Shown in pieces: positions 14,234 through 23,589 of a DNA stretch of 64,000 nucleotides. The position numbers and the translations under genes were made by a program. Under the pieces are notes generated by a model. That model did no database searches, had not been told where the DNA came from, and worked only from the letters and a program-made list of their open reading frames with translations. Source of the DNA: Fusobacterium ulcerans ATCC 49185 (GTDB taxonomy: Bacteria > Fusobacteriota > Fusobacteriia > Fusobacteriales > Fusobacteriaceae); NCBI RefSeq assembly GCF_900683735.1, contig NZ_LR215979.1:3100001-3164000 (forward strand). The letters run 5' to 3'. Numbering within the stretch: the stretch's first letter is position 1; every line of letters starts with the position of its first letter.

Positions 14234-15346
14234 ATGAAAAATCTAAATCTTCTAATAAAACCTGCTTCTAGCAGCTGTAATCTTAGATGCAGATACTGCT
14301 TTTACTATGATGTAGCAGATAACAGAAAGATACCAAATTATGGAATAATGAATGATACTACCCTTGAAAATATGGTGAAAAATGCTTTTCAAACTGCTGA
14401 AAATTCTGTCAATTTTGCCTTTCAGGGAGGAGAGCCAACTTGTGCTGGTGTAGAGTTTTTCAAAAGATTTCATGAATTTATTGAGAAACATAATAACAAA
14501 AATATAACTGTAAATTTTTCTCTTCAGACAAATGGTACATTAATAAATAAAGAATGGATATCATTGTTTAAAAAATATAATTATCTTGTTGGTTTATCAA
14601 TAGATGGAAATAGAGAAATTCATGATAAATTTAGATTAGATACTAAAGGAAATGGTACTTTCAGAAAGGTATTGAAAACTGCCAAGGATTTTTCAAAAGC
14701 AGGGGTTGAATTTAATGTTCTTTGTGTAGTAAATAAAGTTGCTGCTGAAAATGGAAGGCTTATCTATAATTTTTTTAAAAATAACGGATTTAGATATTTT
14801 CAGTTTATTCCATGTCTGGACAGCTTTGAAGGTGGAGAAGAGGATTTTTCATTGACTGCTGAAGACTATGGAAAATTTCTTAACGATACTTTTGATGAAT
14901 GGTACAAAGATATTATCTCTGGTAAAAAAGTAAGCGTAAGATATTTTGATAACCTCATAAGAATGGTTCTTGGACAGGAACCAGAATCTTGTGACATGGT
15001 GGGACACTGTAATTTAAATGGTATCATAGAAGCAGATGGAAGTATGTATCCCTGTGATTTTTATGTTTTAGACGAATATAAACTAGGAAATATAAATGAT
15101 ACTTCTATTGAAGAGCTATTTAAAAGTGATATAGAAAAAAACTTTTTACAAAGTTCTATCAATACAAATACCAAATGTAAAATTTGTAGATACTTCAAAC
15201 TATGTAGAAGCGGATGTAGAAGACATAAGGAAATGAATTCAGAAGATGTATTGGAAAATAGATTCTGTCCAAGTTATATGAGTTTCTTTAATAAGAACAT
15301 GTCTAAAATAGTTAAGGTAGCAGAATTTCTTTTAAAAAACCAATAG
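14234..15346 (+). CDS. Radical SAM/SPASM protein, anaerobic sulfatase-maturating enzyme type
   Basis: A 370-residue radical SAM enzyme. The cluster motif CNLRCRYC (C15, C19, C22) binds the SAM-coordinated 4Fe-4S cluster. The SPASM region has CNLNGIIEADGSMYPC and a final CKIC-RYFKL-C-RSG-C with CX2CX5CX3C spacing, the arrangement of anSMEs that convert a cysteine or serine of sulfatases to formylglycine. ATG 14234 is preferred because GGGGGAA precedes it; the ORF opened at TTG 14222 directly after the activator stop. A Cys-type sulfatase lies at 30880-32403 and is the obvious client. Its terminator follows at once. Confidence 0.88.
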   Translation: MKNLNLLIKPASSSCNLRCRYCFYYDVADNRKIPNYGIMNDTTLENMVKNAFQTAENSVNFAFQGGEPTCAGVEFFKRFHEFIEKHNNKNITVNFSLQTNGTLINKEWISLFKKYNYLVGLSIDGNREIHDKFRLDTKGNGTFRKVLKTAKDFSKAGVEFNVLCVVNKVAAENGRLIYNFFKNNGFRYFQFIPCLDSFEGGEEDFSLTAEDYGKFLNDTFDEWYKDIISGKKVSVRYFDNLIRMVLGQEPESCDMVGHCNLNGIIEADGSMYPCDFYVLDEYKLGNINDTSIEELFKSDIEKNFLQSSINTNTKCKICRYFKLCRSGCRRHKEMNSEDVLENRFCPSYMSFFNKNMSKIVKVAEFLLKNQ

Positions 15347-15348
15347 AA

Positions 15349-15396
15349 AACAAGAGGATAATTTAATTTTTTATTATTATCCTCTTGTTCTTTTTT
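15349..15396 (+). terminator. Terminator of the macro / activator / radical SAM unit
   Basis: AACAAGAGGATAAT (15349-15362) pairs perfectly with ATTATCCTCTTGTT (15376-15389), then TTTTTT. Confidence 0.92.
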
Positions 15397-15446
15397 CAAT
15401 TCATATTAAAAAAATTTAGTAATCTATTATAAAAATTTCAGGGTTT

Positions 15447-16880
15447 TTATTTGGTTTTTCTATTTTCCTTTACTTCACTTGCTATTTCTTCATATATACT
15501 TAATAATGTTTCTTTTTCTCCAACATTTCCTGGAAAAACTATATATGGTAGATCTGGATATTTACTTTCTTTTCCTGAAAGCCACACTGGAATCCCAGGA
15601 GCTAATTGCCCCAATACTTTTGCTTTTCTTATCCCTAAGCCTTTTGTAGCAGTATCACTTGATGTTATACCTCCTTTAGCTATAATAAAAGCAGGTCTTA
15701 TTTCTATATTTTTTATTATATCTATCAACCCATCAGATATTTTTGTTGCTATTTTTAATTGTTCATCCTCAGTTCCATTTGGAATATCTAATCTTTTTCT
15801 TTTTGTATAAATAACAATATCTTTTCCTTGAGAAATTATTTCTTCTGCCTTTTTTGTAACTCTTTCTATTTCTTTTTCAAATTTTTTATTATCTAATACC
15901 AAATGTTGATTAAACTCCAACTGTATTATTGAACTTTTTTTTAATTCTTCCAATTGCTCTGTTGTCTTAGTTACATGCGAACCTATTATTATTACTCCAC
16001 CATTTCTAGTCTTTAAATTCAAAATATCATCTCTAGTAAGCAATTCTCTTTCTTTACAAGCAGATAATACTTTTACCAACGAAGCTGCTCCTCTAATAAT
16101 ATATTCTTTCCCAAAATATATTGCTCTCAAAAAACATATTGCAAATATTTTTAAATCATAATAATTTACAGAATCTACAATTACTTTATTAAAAGTAGAA
16201 ACATTTAAAAGTTTCTTAGTTATTTCATCAATTTTCATCTCTCTAATGTCTTCAAGTTTTATCTTTACAGCTTTTTTCTCTTGAAATTTTCCTTTTGATT
16301 TCTCCTCACACCATTTTGCTAAATCAGAATTTTTATACAAAAAACTTTTATCTTTTGCAAATTCAGTTTCCCCTACAGGTATTAACTCTTCATTATTTAG
16401 TATATAATGAACCCCATCTATTGTTACTCTTTTTCCTTCAAAAAAAAACGGACATATTATTTCTCCATCTATTTTTCTATTAAGCTTATCTTCATATTCA
16501 GCTTTTAATGTTTCTGTCTCTATGGGATAGTGCCCTCTTAAAGTAGAATCTCCTCGACTATATATAAAAAAATTCTTTTCTTCACTCATTTCTATAATGG
16601 AGTCTATTATCTCTTTATGAACTGTTATTGTTTTTTCTTCAGAAAAACTTCTGGAATTAGTTAAAATAAAAAATAACCTATTATTTTCATTTATAGCTTC
16701 ACTTATTGTTTCTTTCTCCCAGTCACAATAAACCATGATATCATTTACTGTTTGAGTCCCAGTAGGATCATCATCTAAAACTATTATTTTTTTATCTAAT
16801 TTTTTCAACTCTATTTTTAATAATTCCTCAATTTCATTTTTTTGATCTTTAGTATATTCAAAATTTAATATTTCTTTCAT
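15447..16880 (-). CDS. Four-carbon acid sugar kinase family protein (DUF1537)
   Basis: A 477-residue ATP-dependent kinase of the family shown to phosphorylate D-threonate, D-erythronate and related acid sugars (DtnK/OtnK/DenK). The N-terminal domain has LDDDPTGTQT (35-44), LTNSRSF and SRGDSTLRGHYP; the C-terminal nucleotide domain has RGAASLVK, IIIGSH, AKGGITSSDTA and VFPGNVG. Length is typical. It ends an operon with the TTT transporter and an HpcH/HpaI aldolase, but no PdxA-type 4-phosphate dehydrogenase, the usual partner, is present here. The actual substrate therefore remains open. Confidence 0.9.
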   Translation of the reverse strand: MKEILNFEYTKDQKNEIEELLKIELKKLDKKIIVLDDDPTGTQTVNDIMVYCDWEKETISEAINENNRLFFILTNSRSFSEEKTITVHKEIIDSIIEMSEEKNFFIYSRGDSTLRGHYPIETETLKAEYEDKLNRKIDGEIICPFFFEGKRVTIDGVHYILNNEELIPVGETEFAKDKSFLYKNSDLAKWCEEKSKGKFQEKKAVKIKLEDIREMKIDEITKKLLNVSTFNKVIVDSVNYYDLKIFAICFLRAIYFGKEYIIRGAASLVKVLSACKERELLTRDDILNLKTRNGGVIIIGSHVTKTTEQLEELKKSSIIQLEFNQHLVLDNKKFEKEIERVTKKAEEIISQGKDIVIYTKRKRLDIPNGTEDEQLKIATKISDGLIDIIKNIEIRPAFIIAKGGITSSDTATKGLGIRKAKVLGQLAPGIPVWLSGKESKYPDLPYIVFPGNVGEKETLLSIYEEIASEVKENRKTK

Positions 16881-16894
16881 GTTCCCACTCCTTG

Positions 16895-18370
16895 CTATTC
16901 TTTAGCTTTCAATTCACTTTTTATTGACAGTACAACCATCATCAACGCTGCTAATAAAAATAATGCTGCTATCGGAGATTTCATAATTGGCATAAAAGAT
17001 CCTTCTGTTCTCATAAGAGATCGACGTATATTCTCTTCTAATAATGGTGAAAGAATAAATCCTACTACCAATGGGGCTAATGGGAATTTAAAATATTTCA
17101 TTATAAAACCTACTATTCCAAATGCTACCATAACTGTTATGTCAAATACTCTGTTATTAGCTGAAAATGCTCCTACATAGCAAAATGCTATTACTATTGG
17201 CAAAAGAAAAGCTGTAGGTACTTTCAATATTTTGGTAAATACTGGAAGTCCTAATTTTTCCAGTATTAGCATACATACATTTGCAAAAATAAAAGCTGCA
17301 AATAAGGCATATAAAAGTTCCCCATTTGTTTCAAAAAGCAATGGTCCTGGTGTCAATCCATGAATCTGAAATCCTGCTAAAATCATAGAAGTTGCATTAT
17401 CACCAGGAATTCCAAGAGTCAAAAGTATTATTAAAGCTCCACCTATTGTTGCATTATTTGCGGTTTCAGAAGCTATGAGTCCATCTATAAACCCTGTTCC
17501 AAATTTTTCAGGAGTTTTTGATCTTTTTTTACAATATGTATATGCCATTAAATTTGAAGCATTGCCTCCTATTCCTGGAAGTATTCCTATTACAAGACCA
17601 ATTATAGAAGCTGGAATAAAATTTTTCATCTGACCTAAAACTTCTTTAAATGAAATCCCAAATCCTTTTGTTGGAGTAACTATTGGTTGTTCTAGCCCTT
17701 TAGATTTTACAGTTGATTCTTCAATTATTTGAGAAACTGCAAACACTCCTATTAATAGAGGAATTAGATTAAATCCTGCTGCAAGGTTATCTATTCCAAA
17801 AGTATATCTTGTATATGAACTCAAAGTATCTATTCCAACAAAAGATAAAGAAATTCCAAATAGACACGAAATTAATCCTTTTACAATATTACCAGAAGAT
17901 AATCCTGAAACTGTTGTCAATGCAAAAAGAATAACAGCAAAATATTCATATGGTCCAAATTTCAATGCAAATCCTGCTATTACAGGTCCAAGAAATGTAA
18001 GAATTATTGCTCCAAATATTCCACCTAAAAAACTGAATAAGATTGCAATTCCTAGTGCTTTTCCTCCTTCTCCACGTTTGGTCATAGGATAACCATCAAA
18101 ACAAGTAGCAATAGAAGATGGTGTCCCTGGAATTCCAAGAAGAATAGCTGAAATCAATCCTCCTGAAAGTCCTCCTACATATATAGCTATTAAAAATGAA
18201 ATTCCATTTATAGGCTGCATTCCAAATGTTATTGGTAAAAATAATGCCAAAGCTGTAAAAGCTGATAACCCTGGAATAGCACCAAAAATTATTCCTACAA
18301 AAACTCCTCCTCCTATCAAGAATAAAGTTGTAAAACTAAATATATCAATAAAGCCATTTAATAATTCCAT
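16895..18370 (-). CDS. tctA: Tripartite tricarboxylate transporter large membrane subunit TctA
   Basis: A 491-residue multi-spanning permease. Family signatures are IFGAIPGLSAFTALALFLPITFGM near the N-terminus, LLGIPGTPSSIATCFDGYPM, and the mirrored GILPGIGGNASNLMAY and LLTLGIPGDNATSMILAGF in the second half. It imports carboxylates together with TctB and the periplasmic TctC using an ion gradient. It lies 9 bases after tctB and 14 bases before the sugar-acid kinase, which links uptake to phosphorylation of the same substrate. The ribosome site is AAGGAGG. Confidence 0.95.
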   Translation of the reverse strand: MELLNGFIDIFSFTTLFLIGGGVFVGIIFGAIPGLSAFTALALFLPITFGMQPINGISFLIAIYVGGLSGGLISAILLGIPGTPSSIATCFDGYPMTKRGEGGKALGIAILFSFLGGIFGAIILTFLGPVIAGFALKFGPYEYFAVILFALTTVSGLSSGNIVKGLISCLFGISLSFVGIDTLSSYTRYTFGIDNLAAGFNLIPLLIGVFAVSQIIEESTVKSKGLEQPIVTPTKGFGISFKEVLGQMKNFIPASIIGLVIGILPGIGGNASNLMAYTYCKKRSKTPEKFGTGFIDGLIASETANNATIGGALIILLTLGIPGDNATSMILAGFQIHGLTPGPLLFETNGELLYALFAAFIFANVCMLILEKLGLPVFTKILKVPTAFLLPIVIAFCYVGAFSANNRVFDITVMVAFGIVGFIMKYFKFPLAPLVVGFILSPLLEENIRRSLMRTEGSFMPIMKSPIAALFLLAALMMVVLSIKSELKAKE

Positions 18371-18379
18371 TCTACCTCC

Positions 18380-18853
18380 TTATCCTAATATTCCTGCTGG
18401 CAAAAATATTGAAAATACATTATAAAATAAAAGATATAAAAATATTGGTGTAATAATTGATACAAATCCTGTTATTACTATATATTTTTTATTGTTTAAA
18501 TATTCCTTTGGTAAGAGCAATAATATTTGTATAAATAAATAGAAAATAGTCAAAATTACAAATCCTACTATTTCTAACAATATTGCATATATAAGTAATA
18601 TAATCAAAGTCATAATCATTGATAATTTATTTTCAAAAATTTTTCCTGATTTTTCTTTGCTTTTAAATGAAACTACTATTAATATAAAAGATAAAATTCC
18701 CATAATAATAGAAACAAGTTGTGGAAAAAATCTTGGTCCCATTATATCCCCAACTGTTACATTTATCTTTAAAGATTGAGTATATATTATTATAGAAAAC
18801 AGTAGAAAAAATATTCCTGCTCCTAAGTCTTTGTAATTCATCTTTTTTTCCAT
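18380..18853 (-). CDS. tctB: Tripartite tricarboxylate transporter small membrane subunit TctB
   Basis: A 157-residue protein with four hydrophobic segments and the family start DLGAGIFFLLFSIIIYTQSLKI followed by GPRFFPQLVSIIMGILS. It is the poorly conserved small membrane component that pairs with TctA. Position between tctC and tctA is the standard gene order. An AAAGGAG site precedes the ATG. Confidence 0.9.
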   Translation of the reverse strand: MEKKMNYKDLGAGIFFLLFSIIIYTQSLKINVTVGDIMGPRFFPQLVSIIMGILSFILIVVSFKSKEKSGKIFENKLSMIMTLIILLIYAILLEIVGFVILTIFYLFIQILLLLPKEYLNNKKYIVITGFVSIITPIFLYLLFYNVFSIFLPAGILG

Positions 18854-18869
18854 GTATGTCTCCTTTATA

Positions 18870-18903
18870 AATATTGCTAAGAGAATTTTCTCTTAGCAAT
18901 ATT
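18870..18903 (-). promoter_or_regulatory. Intercistronic hairpin between tctC and tctB
   Basis: AATATTGCTAAGAGAA (18870-18885) and TTCTCTTAGCAATATT (18888-18903) are 16-base perfect arms. On the transcript it follows the binding-protein stop codon and precedes the tctB ribosome site, with no U run. Such hairpins typically stabilise the upstream message and raise binding-protein levels over membrane subunits. Confidence 0.8.
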
Positions 18904-18912
18904 ATTTATAAC

Positions 18913-19905
18913 TTATTTTTGTAAAAATTCATCTTTATATTTTTCTATATTCTCTTTATAAAATTTATTAGCAAAATTCTGTGCATCTTTCTTTCCAATA
19001 AATTTTACTGTTAAAAAATTCTCTTCCATAGTCTTTATATATTCTGGGTCCTTAGTCACTTTTTCTAAAGCATTTGCTAAGATATCTACAATTTCATCTG
19101 GAGTATCTGGATGAACCCCTAACCAGAAAAATTTACTGCAATCAATATTTTTAAGCCCATATTCTGAAGCTAGTGGAACATTTGGTAATAATGGATTCTT
19201 CTCTGAACCTAACAAAACCAATGCTTGAAATTTACCTTTTTCAAAATAATCTTTCGCTAATCCATATGTCAATACTGCTGAATCTGTCTGCCTTCCTAAT
19301 AATGCAGTTAATTTAGCTGCGTTATTACCTATATCCATAGGTTTAAATTTAGCATCCCACTCTTTATTCATTGCTATTCCATATATTTGATTAGCAGCTC
19401 CTATTTTCATTCCATATTCTATTTTATTAGGATTTAGTTTTGTTTTTTCAACTAAATCTTTTATATTTTTATATCCTGAAGCAGAATTAGTAACTAATAC
19501 AGTACAATTATCAAATAAAGGAATTCCAACTGTTTTAAATGAATCAAGTGTTATATCTGTTGTTCCCATTAAACTTGGAATATATAAGTCTAACCCATTA
19601 ATAACCATTGTATATCCATCTGGTTTTGAACTAAGTACTTGTTGCATTCCTATCATTGTAGCTCCACCATCTACATTTGTAACAACTACAGGTTTTTCCA
19701 AATATTTTTGCAAATATTTTGCTAAAACTCTAGTATTATAATCTGTATCTCCTCCAGCTTTTAAAGGAACTATAATTTGAATAGGCTTTTTAGGAAAATC
19801 TGTTGCTGCTTCTATTTTTTCTGTATTTCCTATTAATCCAATAACTGCCAAAGTCCCTGCCATTAATAATCCTAACTTTTTCTTAAGACTTGTCATTTTT
19901 CTCAC
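18913..19905 (-). CDS. tctC: Tripartite tricarboxylate transporter substrate-binding protein TctC (Bug family)
   Basis: A 330-residue periplasmic binding protein. It has a signal peptide (basic MRKMTSLKKK, then LGLLMAGTLAVIGLIG, cleaved near IEAA) and the mature start DFPKKPIQIIVPLKAGGDTD, the characteristic Bug-family beginning. Later motifs DGYTM, ADSAVLTYGLA and LPNVPLASEYG fit. The assigned start is GTG, 4 bases after AAAGGAG; the ATG three codons later is 13 bases away and less likely. It probably captures a small sugar acid for the downstream kinase/aldolase pathway. Confidence 0.92.
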   Translation of the reverse strand: MRKMTSLKKKLGLLMAGTLAVIGLIGNTEKIEAATDFPKKPIQIIVPLKAGGDTDYNTRVLAKYLQKYLEKPVVVTNVDGGATMIGMQQVLSSKPDGYTMVINGLDLYIPSLMGTTDITLDSFKTVGIPLFDNCTVLVTNSASGYKNIKDLVEKTKLNPNKIEYGMKIGAANQIYGIAMNKEWDAKFKPMDIGNNAAKLTALLGRQTDSAVLTYGLAKDYFEKGKFQALVLLGSEKNPLLPNVPLASEYGLKNIDCSKFFWLGVHPDTPDEIVDILANALEKVTKDPEYIKTMEENFLTVKFIGKKDAQNFANKFYKENIEKYKDEFLQK

Positions 19906-19917
19906 CTAACTCCTTTT

Positions 19918-20709
19918 TTATTTTCTGTAGCTTTCCTTAAATTTATTTACATTTTCCAAAGCTAATTTTCCAAGGGAAGTACTATCTGACATCATTACTA
20001 CCATATCATATCCTTTGTCATACAATTTTTTTGCTCCTTCAAAATCCCCTGCAACAGTTCCTATAAATTTATTTGTTTTAGCAACAACATCTTCTATCCT
20101 TTTCACTGCTGCCTTCACTTCATCTGCTTGTGGATTACAAAAATATCCCATTGACGTTGCCAGATCCATCGGTCCTACAAATATTCCATCTACACCTTCA
20201 ACTTTTACTATTTCTTCTATATTTTTTACTCCTTCAGCACTTTCAATCTGGATAAATATCAATATTTCCTCATTTGCTTTTTTTAAATAATTCATACTAT
20301 TCATTCCAAAATTTCCAGCTCGTGGACTTGGAGCAATTCCTCTCACTCCTTCAGTTGGATATTTACATGCTTTAACAGCATTTTCTGCATCCTCCTTACT
20401 CCCAATATATGGAACAATTACCCCATGTACTCCTGCATCCAATATTTTTTTAATTTGAACAAAATCATTCCAAGGAGTTCTTACAATAGGAGTTACCCCA
20501 TATTTTGATACAGCCTGCAATTGTTGTATTAATGTCATTATATCTCCTGGACCATGTTCCATATCTATTGACAGTACATCAAATCCTGATTTTGCCATTA
20601 TTTCTGCAGTAATATTACTTCCAGTTTGTAACCATCCAGCTGAAACCTTTTCTCCATTTTTCAACTTTCTTTTTGCTAAATTCAAAAATTCTTCATCCAT
20701 TTCCAGCAT
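19918..20709 (-). CDS. HpcH/HpaI family aldolase
   Basis: A 263-residue class II (metal-dependent) pyruvate aldolase. The substrate and metal segments are clear: SIDMEHGP, APSPRAGNFGMNS, FIQIESAEGVKNIEEI and the DGIFVGPMDLATSMGY motif with metal-binding acidic residues. Enzymes of this family cleave 2-keto-3-deoxy acid sugars to pyruvate and an aldehyde. I start it at 20709, where GAGGTG is well placed, instead of 15 codons upstream. It is the first gene of the transporter/kinase operon, so it probably acts on the imported acid or its phosphorylated, dehydrated derivative. Confidence 0.9.
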   Translation of the reverse strand: MLEMDEEFLNLAKRKLKNGEKVSAGWLQTGSNITAEIMAKSGFDVLSIDMEHGPGDIMTLIQQLQAVSKYGVTPIVRTPWNDFVQIKKILDAGVHGVIVPYIGSKEDAENAVKACKYPTEGVRGIAPSPRAGNFGMNSMNYLKKANEEILIFIQIESAEGVKNIEEIVKVEGVDGIFVGPMDLATSMGYFCNPQADEVKAAVKRIEDVVAKTNKFIGTVAGDFEGAKKLYDKGYDMVVMMSDSTSLGKLALENVNKFKESYRK

Positions 20710-20787
20710 ATCATTCACCTCTATTTTGAAATATTTCATATAATAATTAAACAATTCCTTCTTTTTAAATACATTTATTATATTTAA

Positions 20788-20816
20788 ATATTATCACTTT
20801 CACTTTAGATGAACAA
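20788..20816 (-). promoter_or_regulatory. Promoter of the aldolase/TTT/kinase operon
   Basis: Minus-strand TTGTTC (20811-20816), 17 bases, TAATAT (20788-20793). A direct AGTGAAAGTGA repeat in the spacer could be part of an AraC-type site. Confidence 0.5.
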
Positions 20817-20856
20817 TCCTCAAAATTAACTAATTTGTATAAAATATTGACTTTTA

Positions 20857-20908
20857 AAAAATCTCTTAACCATTATTAATATATTTGTAATGATTAAGAG
20901 ATTTTTTA
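20857..20908 (-). terminator. Terminator of the AraC-type regulator gene
   Basis: AAAAATCTCTTAA (20857-20869) pairs with TTAAGAGATTTTT (20894-20906), with inner CATTA/TAATG. Confidence 0.85.
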
Positions 20909-20910
20909 CT

Positions 20911-21813
20911 TTATCTTTTTTTATTTCCTTTTTGATATCTATAATCAAATTTCCCATGCTCTAAAGTGTCCAATATCATTTCTTGAAGTTCACTTTTTTT
21001 AAAATCTTTAGGAGTTATTCCAACTACCTGTTTAAACACTTTTGAAAAATATTGAGAACTGGAAAAGTTTAAAGTTTCACTTACCAATTCAATAGAGTTT
21101 TCCATATTCTTTAATAATTTCATTGCTTCCACTATTTTTATATAATTTAAATACTGTATTATGGTCCAATCAATATTCTTTTTAAAGCATCTACATAGGT
21201 ATTCTTTACTATAATTCAAAGCCTTTTCTAATTCATTTAATGATATTCCCATTTTATAATTCTTTTCAATATAATCTATTACTTTTAAGGTTACTTCATC
21301 TGAATTTTCTTTCTTTAATTTAATATGCCTTTTTAATTTTTTTAGTTTTTCTCCTTTTTTTTCTTTTTCATTTTTAGGTTTTAGCTCTCTTAGTATAAAA
21401 CTAAGGACTAATTCCATTTCTAAAGAAACAATTTTATCTGTATACTCAGATTCATCTTTCCAATATAATTTTATGTCATGAAATAAATCTACTATTTTAT
21501 CATTTTTTATATTTATATTTTCAGGAAGCTCATTTAACATACTTATTATTTCTTCATTCTCAGTATCAAATTTTATATCTATAAAATTTATACTTTTTCC
21601 TTTTATCATATTTATTTCATGTAATATATTTCTATTAATAAAAACAAGTTCATTATCTCTCAGCTTTATTTTTTTATTTCCTACACTTATATACTCTTTT
21701 TCATTTCCAGAAATAATAAAAAATATCTGGTAATAACTATGAGAGTGGCTTCTAAATCCCCATCCCTTTTTATATTCTAAAAGCATAATCCAAAGTAATT
21801 TTATCCTTTCCAT
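20911..21813 (-). CDS. AraC family transcriptional regulator
   Basis: A 300-residue regulator with an N-terminal cupin-like sensing domain (SHSHSYYQIFFIISG, then ELVFINRNILHEINMI) and a C-terminal double HTH (about 195-290: ISLNELEKALNYSKEYLCRCFKK and VSETLNFSSSQYFSKVFKQVVGITPKDFKKS). The start at 21813 has AGAGGAG 5 bases before it, better than the longer frame. It is directly upstream of, and on the same strand as, the aldolase/TTT/kinase operon, so it probably senses the acid sugar and activates that operon. Confidence 0.92.
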   Translation of the reverse strand: MERIKLLWIMLLEYKKGWGFRSHSHSYYQIFFIISGNEKEYISVGNKKIKLRDNELVFINRNILHEINMIKGKSINFIDIKFDTENEEIISMLNELPENINIKNDKIVDLFHDIKLYWKDESEYTDKIVSLEMELVLSFILRELKPKNEKEKKGEKLKKLKRHIKLKKENSDEVTLKVIDYIEKNYKMGISLNELEKALNYSKEYLCRCFKKNIDWTIIQYLNYIKIVEAMKLLKNMENSIELVSETLNFSSSQYFSKVFKQVVGITPKDFKKSELQEMILDTLEHGKFDYRYQKGNKKR

Positions 21814-22018
21814 ACTTCTCCTCTTCTGCTTCCAATATCTCAAATAACTATCTCAGCCAAATTCTTCTATAATTTATTATACTATTTTTTCATATATTTT
21901 TCTTAATACTTTTGAGATTTTCAATATTTTCTCTATGTCAAACATATTTTTTCTGATATACTAATAATATTGAAATAAAAAATAAAAAAATTTATATATA
22001 AAGGAGAATTTAATTTTT

Positions 22019-23572
22019 ATGAGTATCTTAGATGTAAGCAATGTCAGCCATGGATTTGGATCAAGAAAAATCCTTGAAGATGCCTCTTTTCGTCTTCTAA
22101 AAGGAGAGCATATTGGACTGGTAGGAGCCAATGGAGAGGGAAAAACTACTTTTTTAAATATAATCACTGGAAAACTTCTTCCTGATGAGGGAAAAATAAC
22201 TTGGTGCAACCATATTACAACTGGATATCTTGATCAATACAGTACCCTTGAAAAAGGTAAAACTATTCGTGATATTCTTCGTTCAGCTTTTTCTCATATG
22301 TATGAACTAGAAAAAGAAATGATAGCTGCTTATGATAAAATGACTGACTGTACCCCAGAAGAAATGGAAGTTCTTATAGAAGATGCTGGAGAAATTCAAA
22401 GTATATTGGAAAGTGGTGATTTTTATTCATTGGACTCTAAAATAGAAGAATATGCAAGCGGTCTTGGACTTGTTGACATTGGCCTTGATCGTGATGTTTC
22501 TGAGTTATCTGGTGGACAGAGGGCAAAAATACTTCTTGCAAAAGTTTTATTGGAAAATCCAATGATATTGATATTGGATGAACCTACCAATTTCCTTGAT
22601 GAAAATCATATTATCTGGTTGAAAAATTTTCTCCAAAACTATGAAAATGCTTTTATTCTTGTTTCTCATGATATTCCATTTTTAAATGATGTTGTAAATG
22701 TAATATATCATGTTGAAAATGCTGTACTTACTCGTTATTCTGGAGATTATTATCAATTCAGAGAAATGTATGAATTGAAAAAAAGACAGATAGAACAGGC
22801 ATTTAAAAAACAGCAGAAAGAAATAGCTCATCTTAAAGATTTTATTGCAAGAAATAAAGCTAGAGTAGCTACTACAAATCTGGCAAAAGATCGTCAGAAA
22901 AAATTAGATAAAATGGATATAATTGAAATAGCTAAAGAAAAAATAAAGCCTTCATTTGAATTTTTATCTGCTCGTACTCCTAGTCGTGAAGTTATCACTG
23001 CTGTAAATCTTGTAATAGGTTATGATGAACCTTTGACAAAACCTCTAAATTTCACAGTAGAACGTAATCAAAAAATAGCCATAAAAGGAGTCAATGGACT
23101 GGGAAAATCTACTCTGTTAAAAACACTTCTTGGTATTATAAAACCAGTATCTGGTGAAGTTGAACATGGGCAATTCCTTGAAATAGGATACTTTGAACAG
23201 GAGGAAAAATCTACTAATGTTACTGCTTTAGATGAAATATGGAACGAATACCCAAGCATGACAAATAGAGAAGTAAGGGCAGCTCTTGCCAGATGCGGAT
23301 TGACTACTGATCACATTACAAGCCAAATGCAGGTACTTTCTGGAGGAGAAAATGCAAAGGTACGTATATGCAAGCTAATGCTTAGAGATATAAATCTATT
23401 GGTAATGGATGAACCTACTAATCATCTGGATATAGATGCTAAAGAGGAATTGAAAAAAGCTATAAAAGAATTTAAAGGAACTGTACTTTTAGTAAGTCAT
23501 GAACCTGATTTTTATATGGATGTAGTCACTGATGTATGGAATGTAGAAGACTGGACAACTAAGATAGTATAA
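22019..23572 (+). CDS. ABC-F family ATPase
   Basis: A 517-residue soluble protein with two ABC ATPase domains and no membrane segment, as in ABC-F translation factors and antibiotic-resistance proteins. Domain 1 has Walker A GANGEGKTT (36-44), LSGGQRAKILLA and LILDEPTNFLDE. The interdomain linker is the charged helical stretch around KKRQIEQAFKKQQKEIAHLKDFIARNKARVATTN. Domain 2 has GVNGLGKST (about 356-364), LSGGENAKVRIC and LVMDEPTNHLD. These proteins act on the ribosome E site. It resembles housekeeping YbiT/YkpA-like members, and I see no basis to call it a resistance gene. Transcribed alone. Confidence 0.93.
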   Translation: MSILDVSNVSHGFGSRKILEDASFRLLKGEHIGLVGANGEGKTTFLNIITGKLLPDEGKITWCNHITTGYLDQYSTLEKGKTIRDILRSAFSHMYELEKEMIAAYDKMTDCTPEEMEVLIEDAGEIQSILESGDFYSLDSKIEEYASGLGLVDIGLDRDVSELSGGQRAKILLAKVLLENPMILILDEPTNFLDENHIIWLKNFLQNYENAFILVSHDIPFLNDVVNVIYHVENAVLTRYSGDYYQFREMYELKKRQIEQAFKKQQKEIAHLKDFIARNKARVATTNLAKDRQKKLDKMDIIEIAKEKIKPSFEFLSARTPSREVITAVNLVIGYDEPLTKPLNFTVERNQKIAIKGVNGLGKSTLLKTLLGIIKPVSGEVEHGQFLEIGYFEQEEKSTNVTALDEIWNEYPSMTNREVRAALARCGLTTDHITSQMQVLSGGENAKVRICKLMLRDINLLVMDEPTNHLDIDAKEELKKAIKEFKGTVLLVSHEPDFYMDVVTDVWNVEDWTTKIV

Positions 23573-23589
23573 ATAGTAATTTTTAATAT

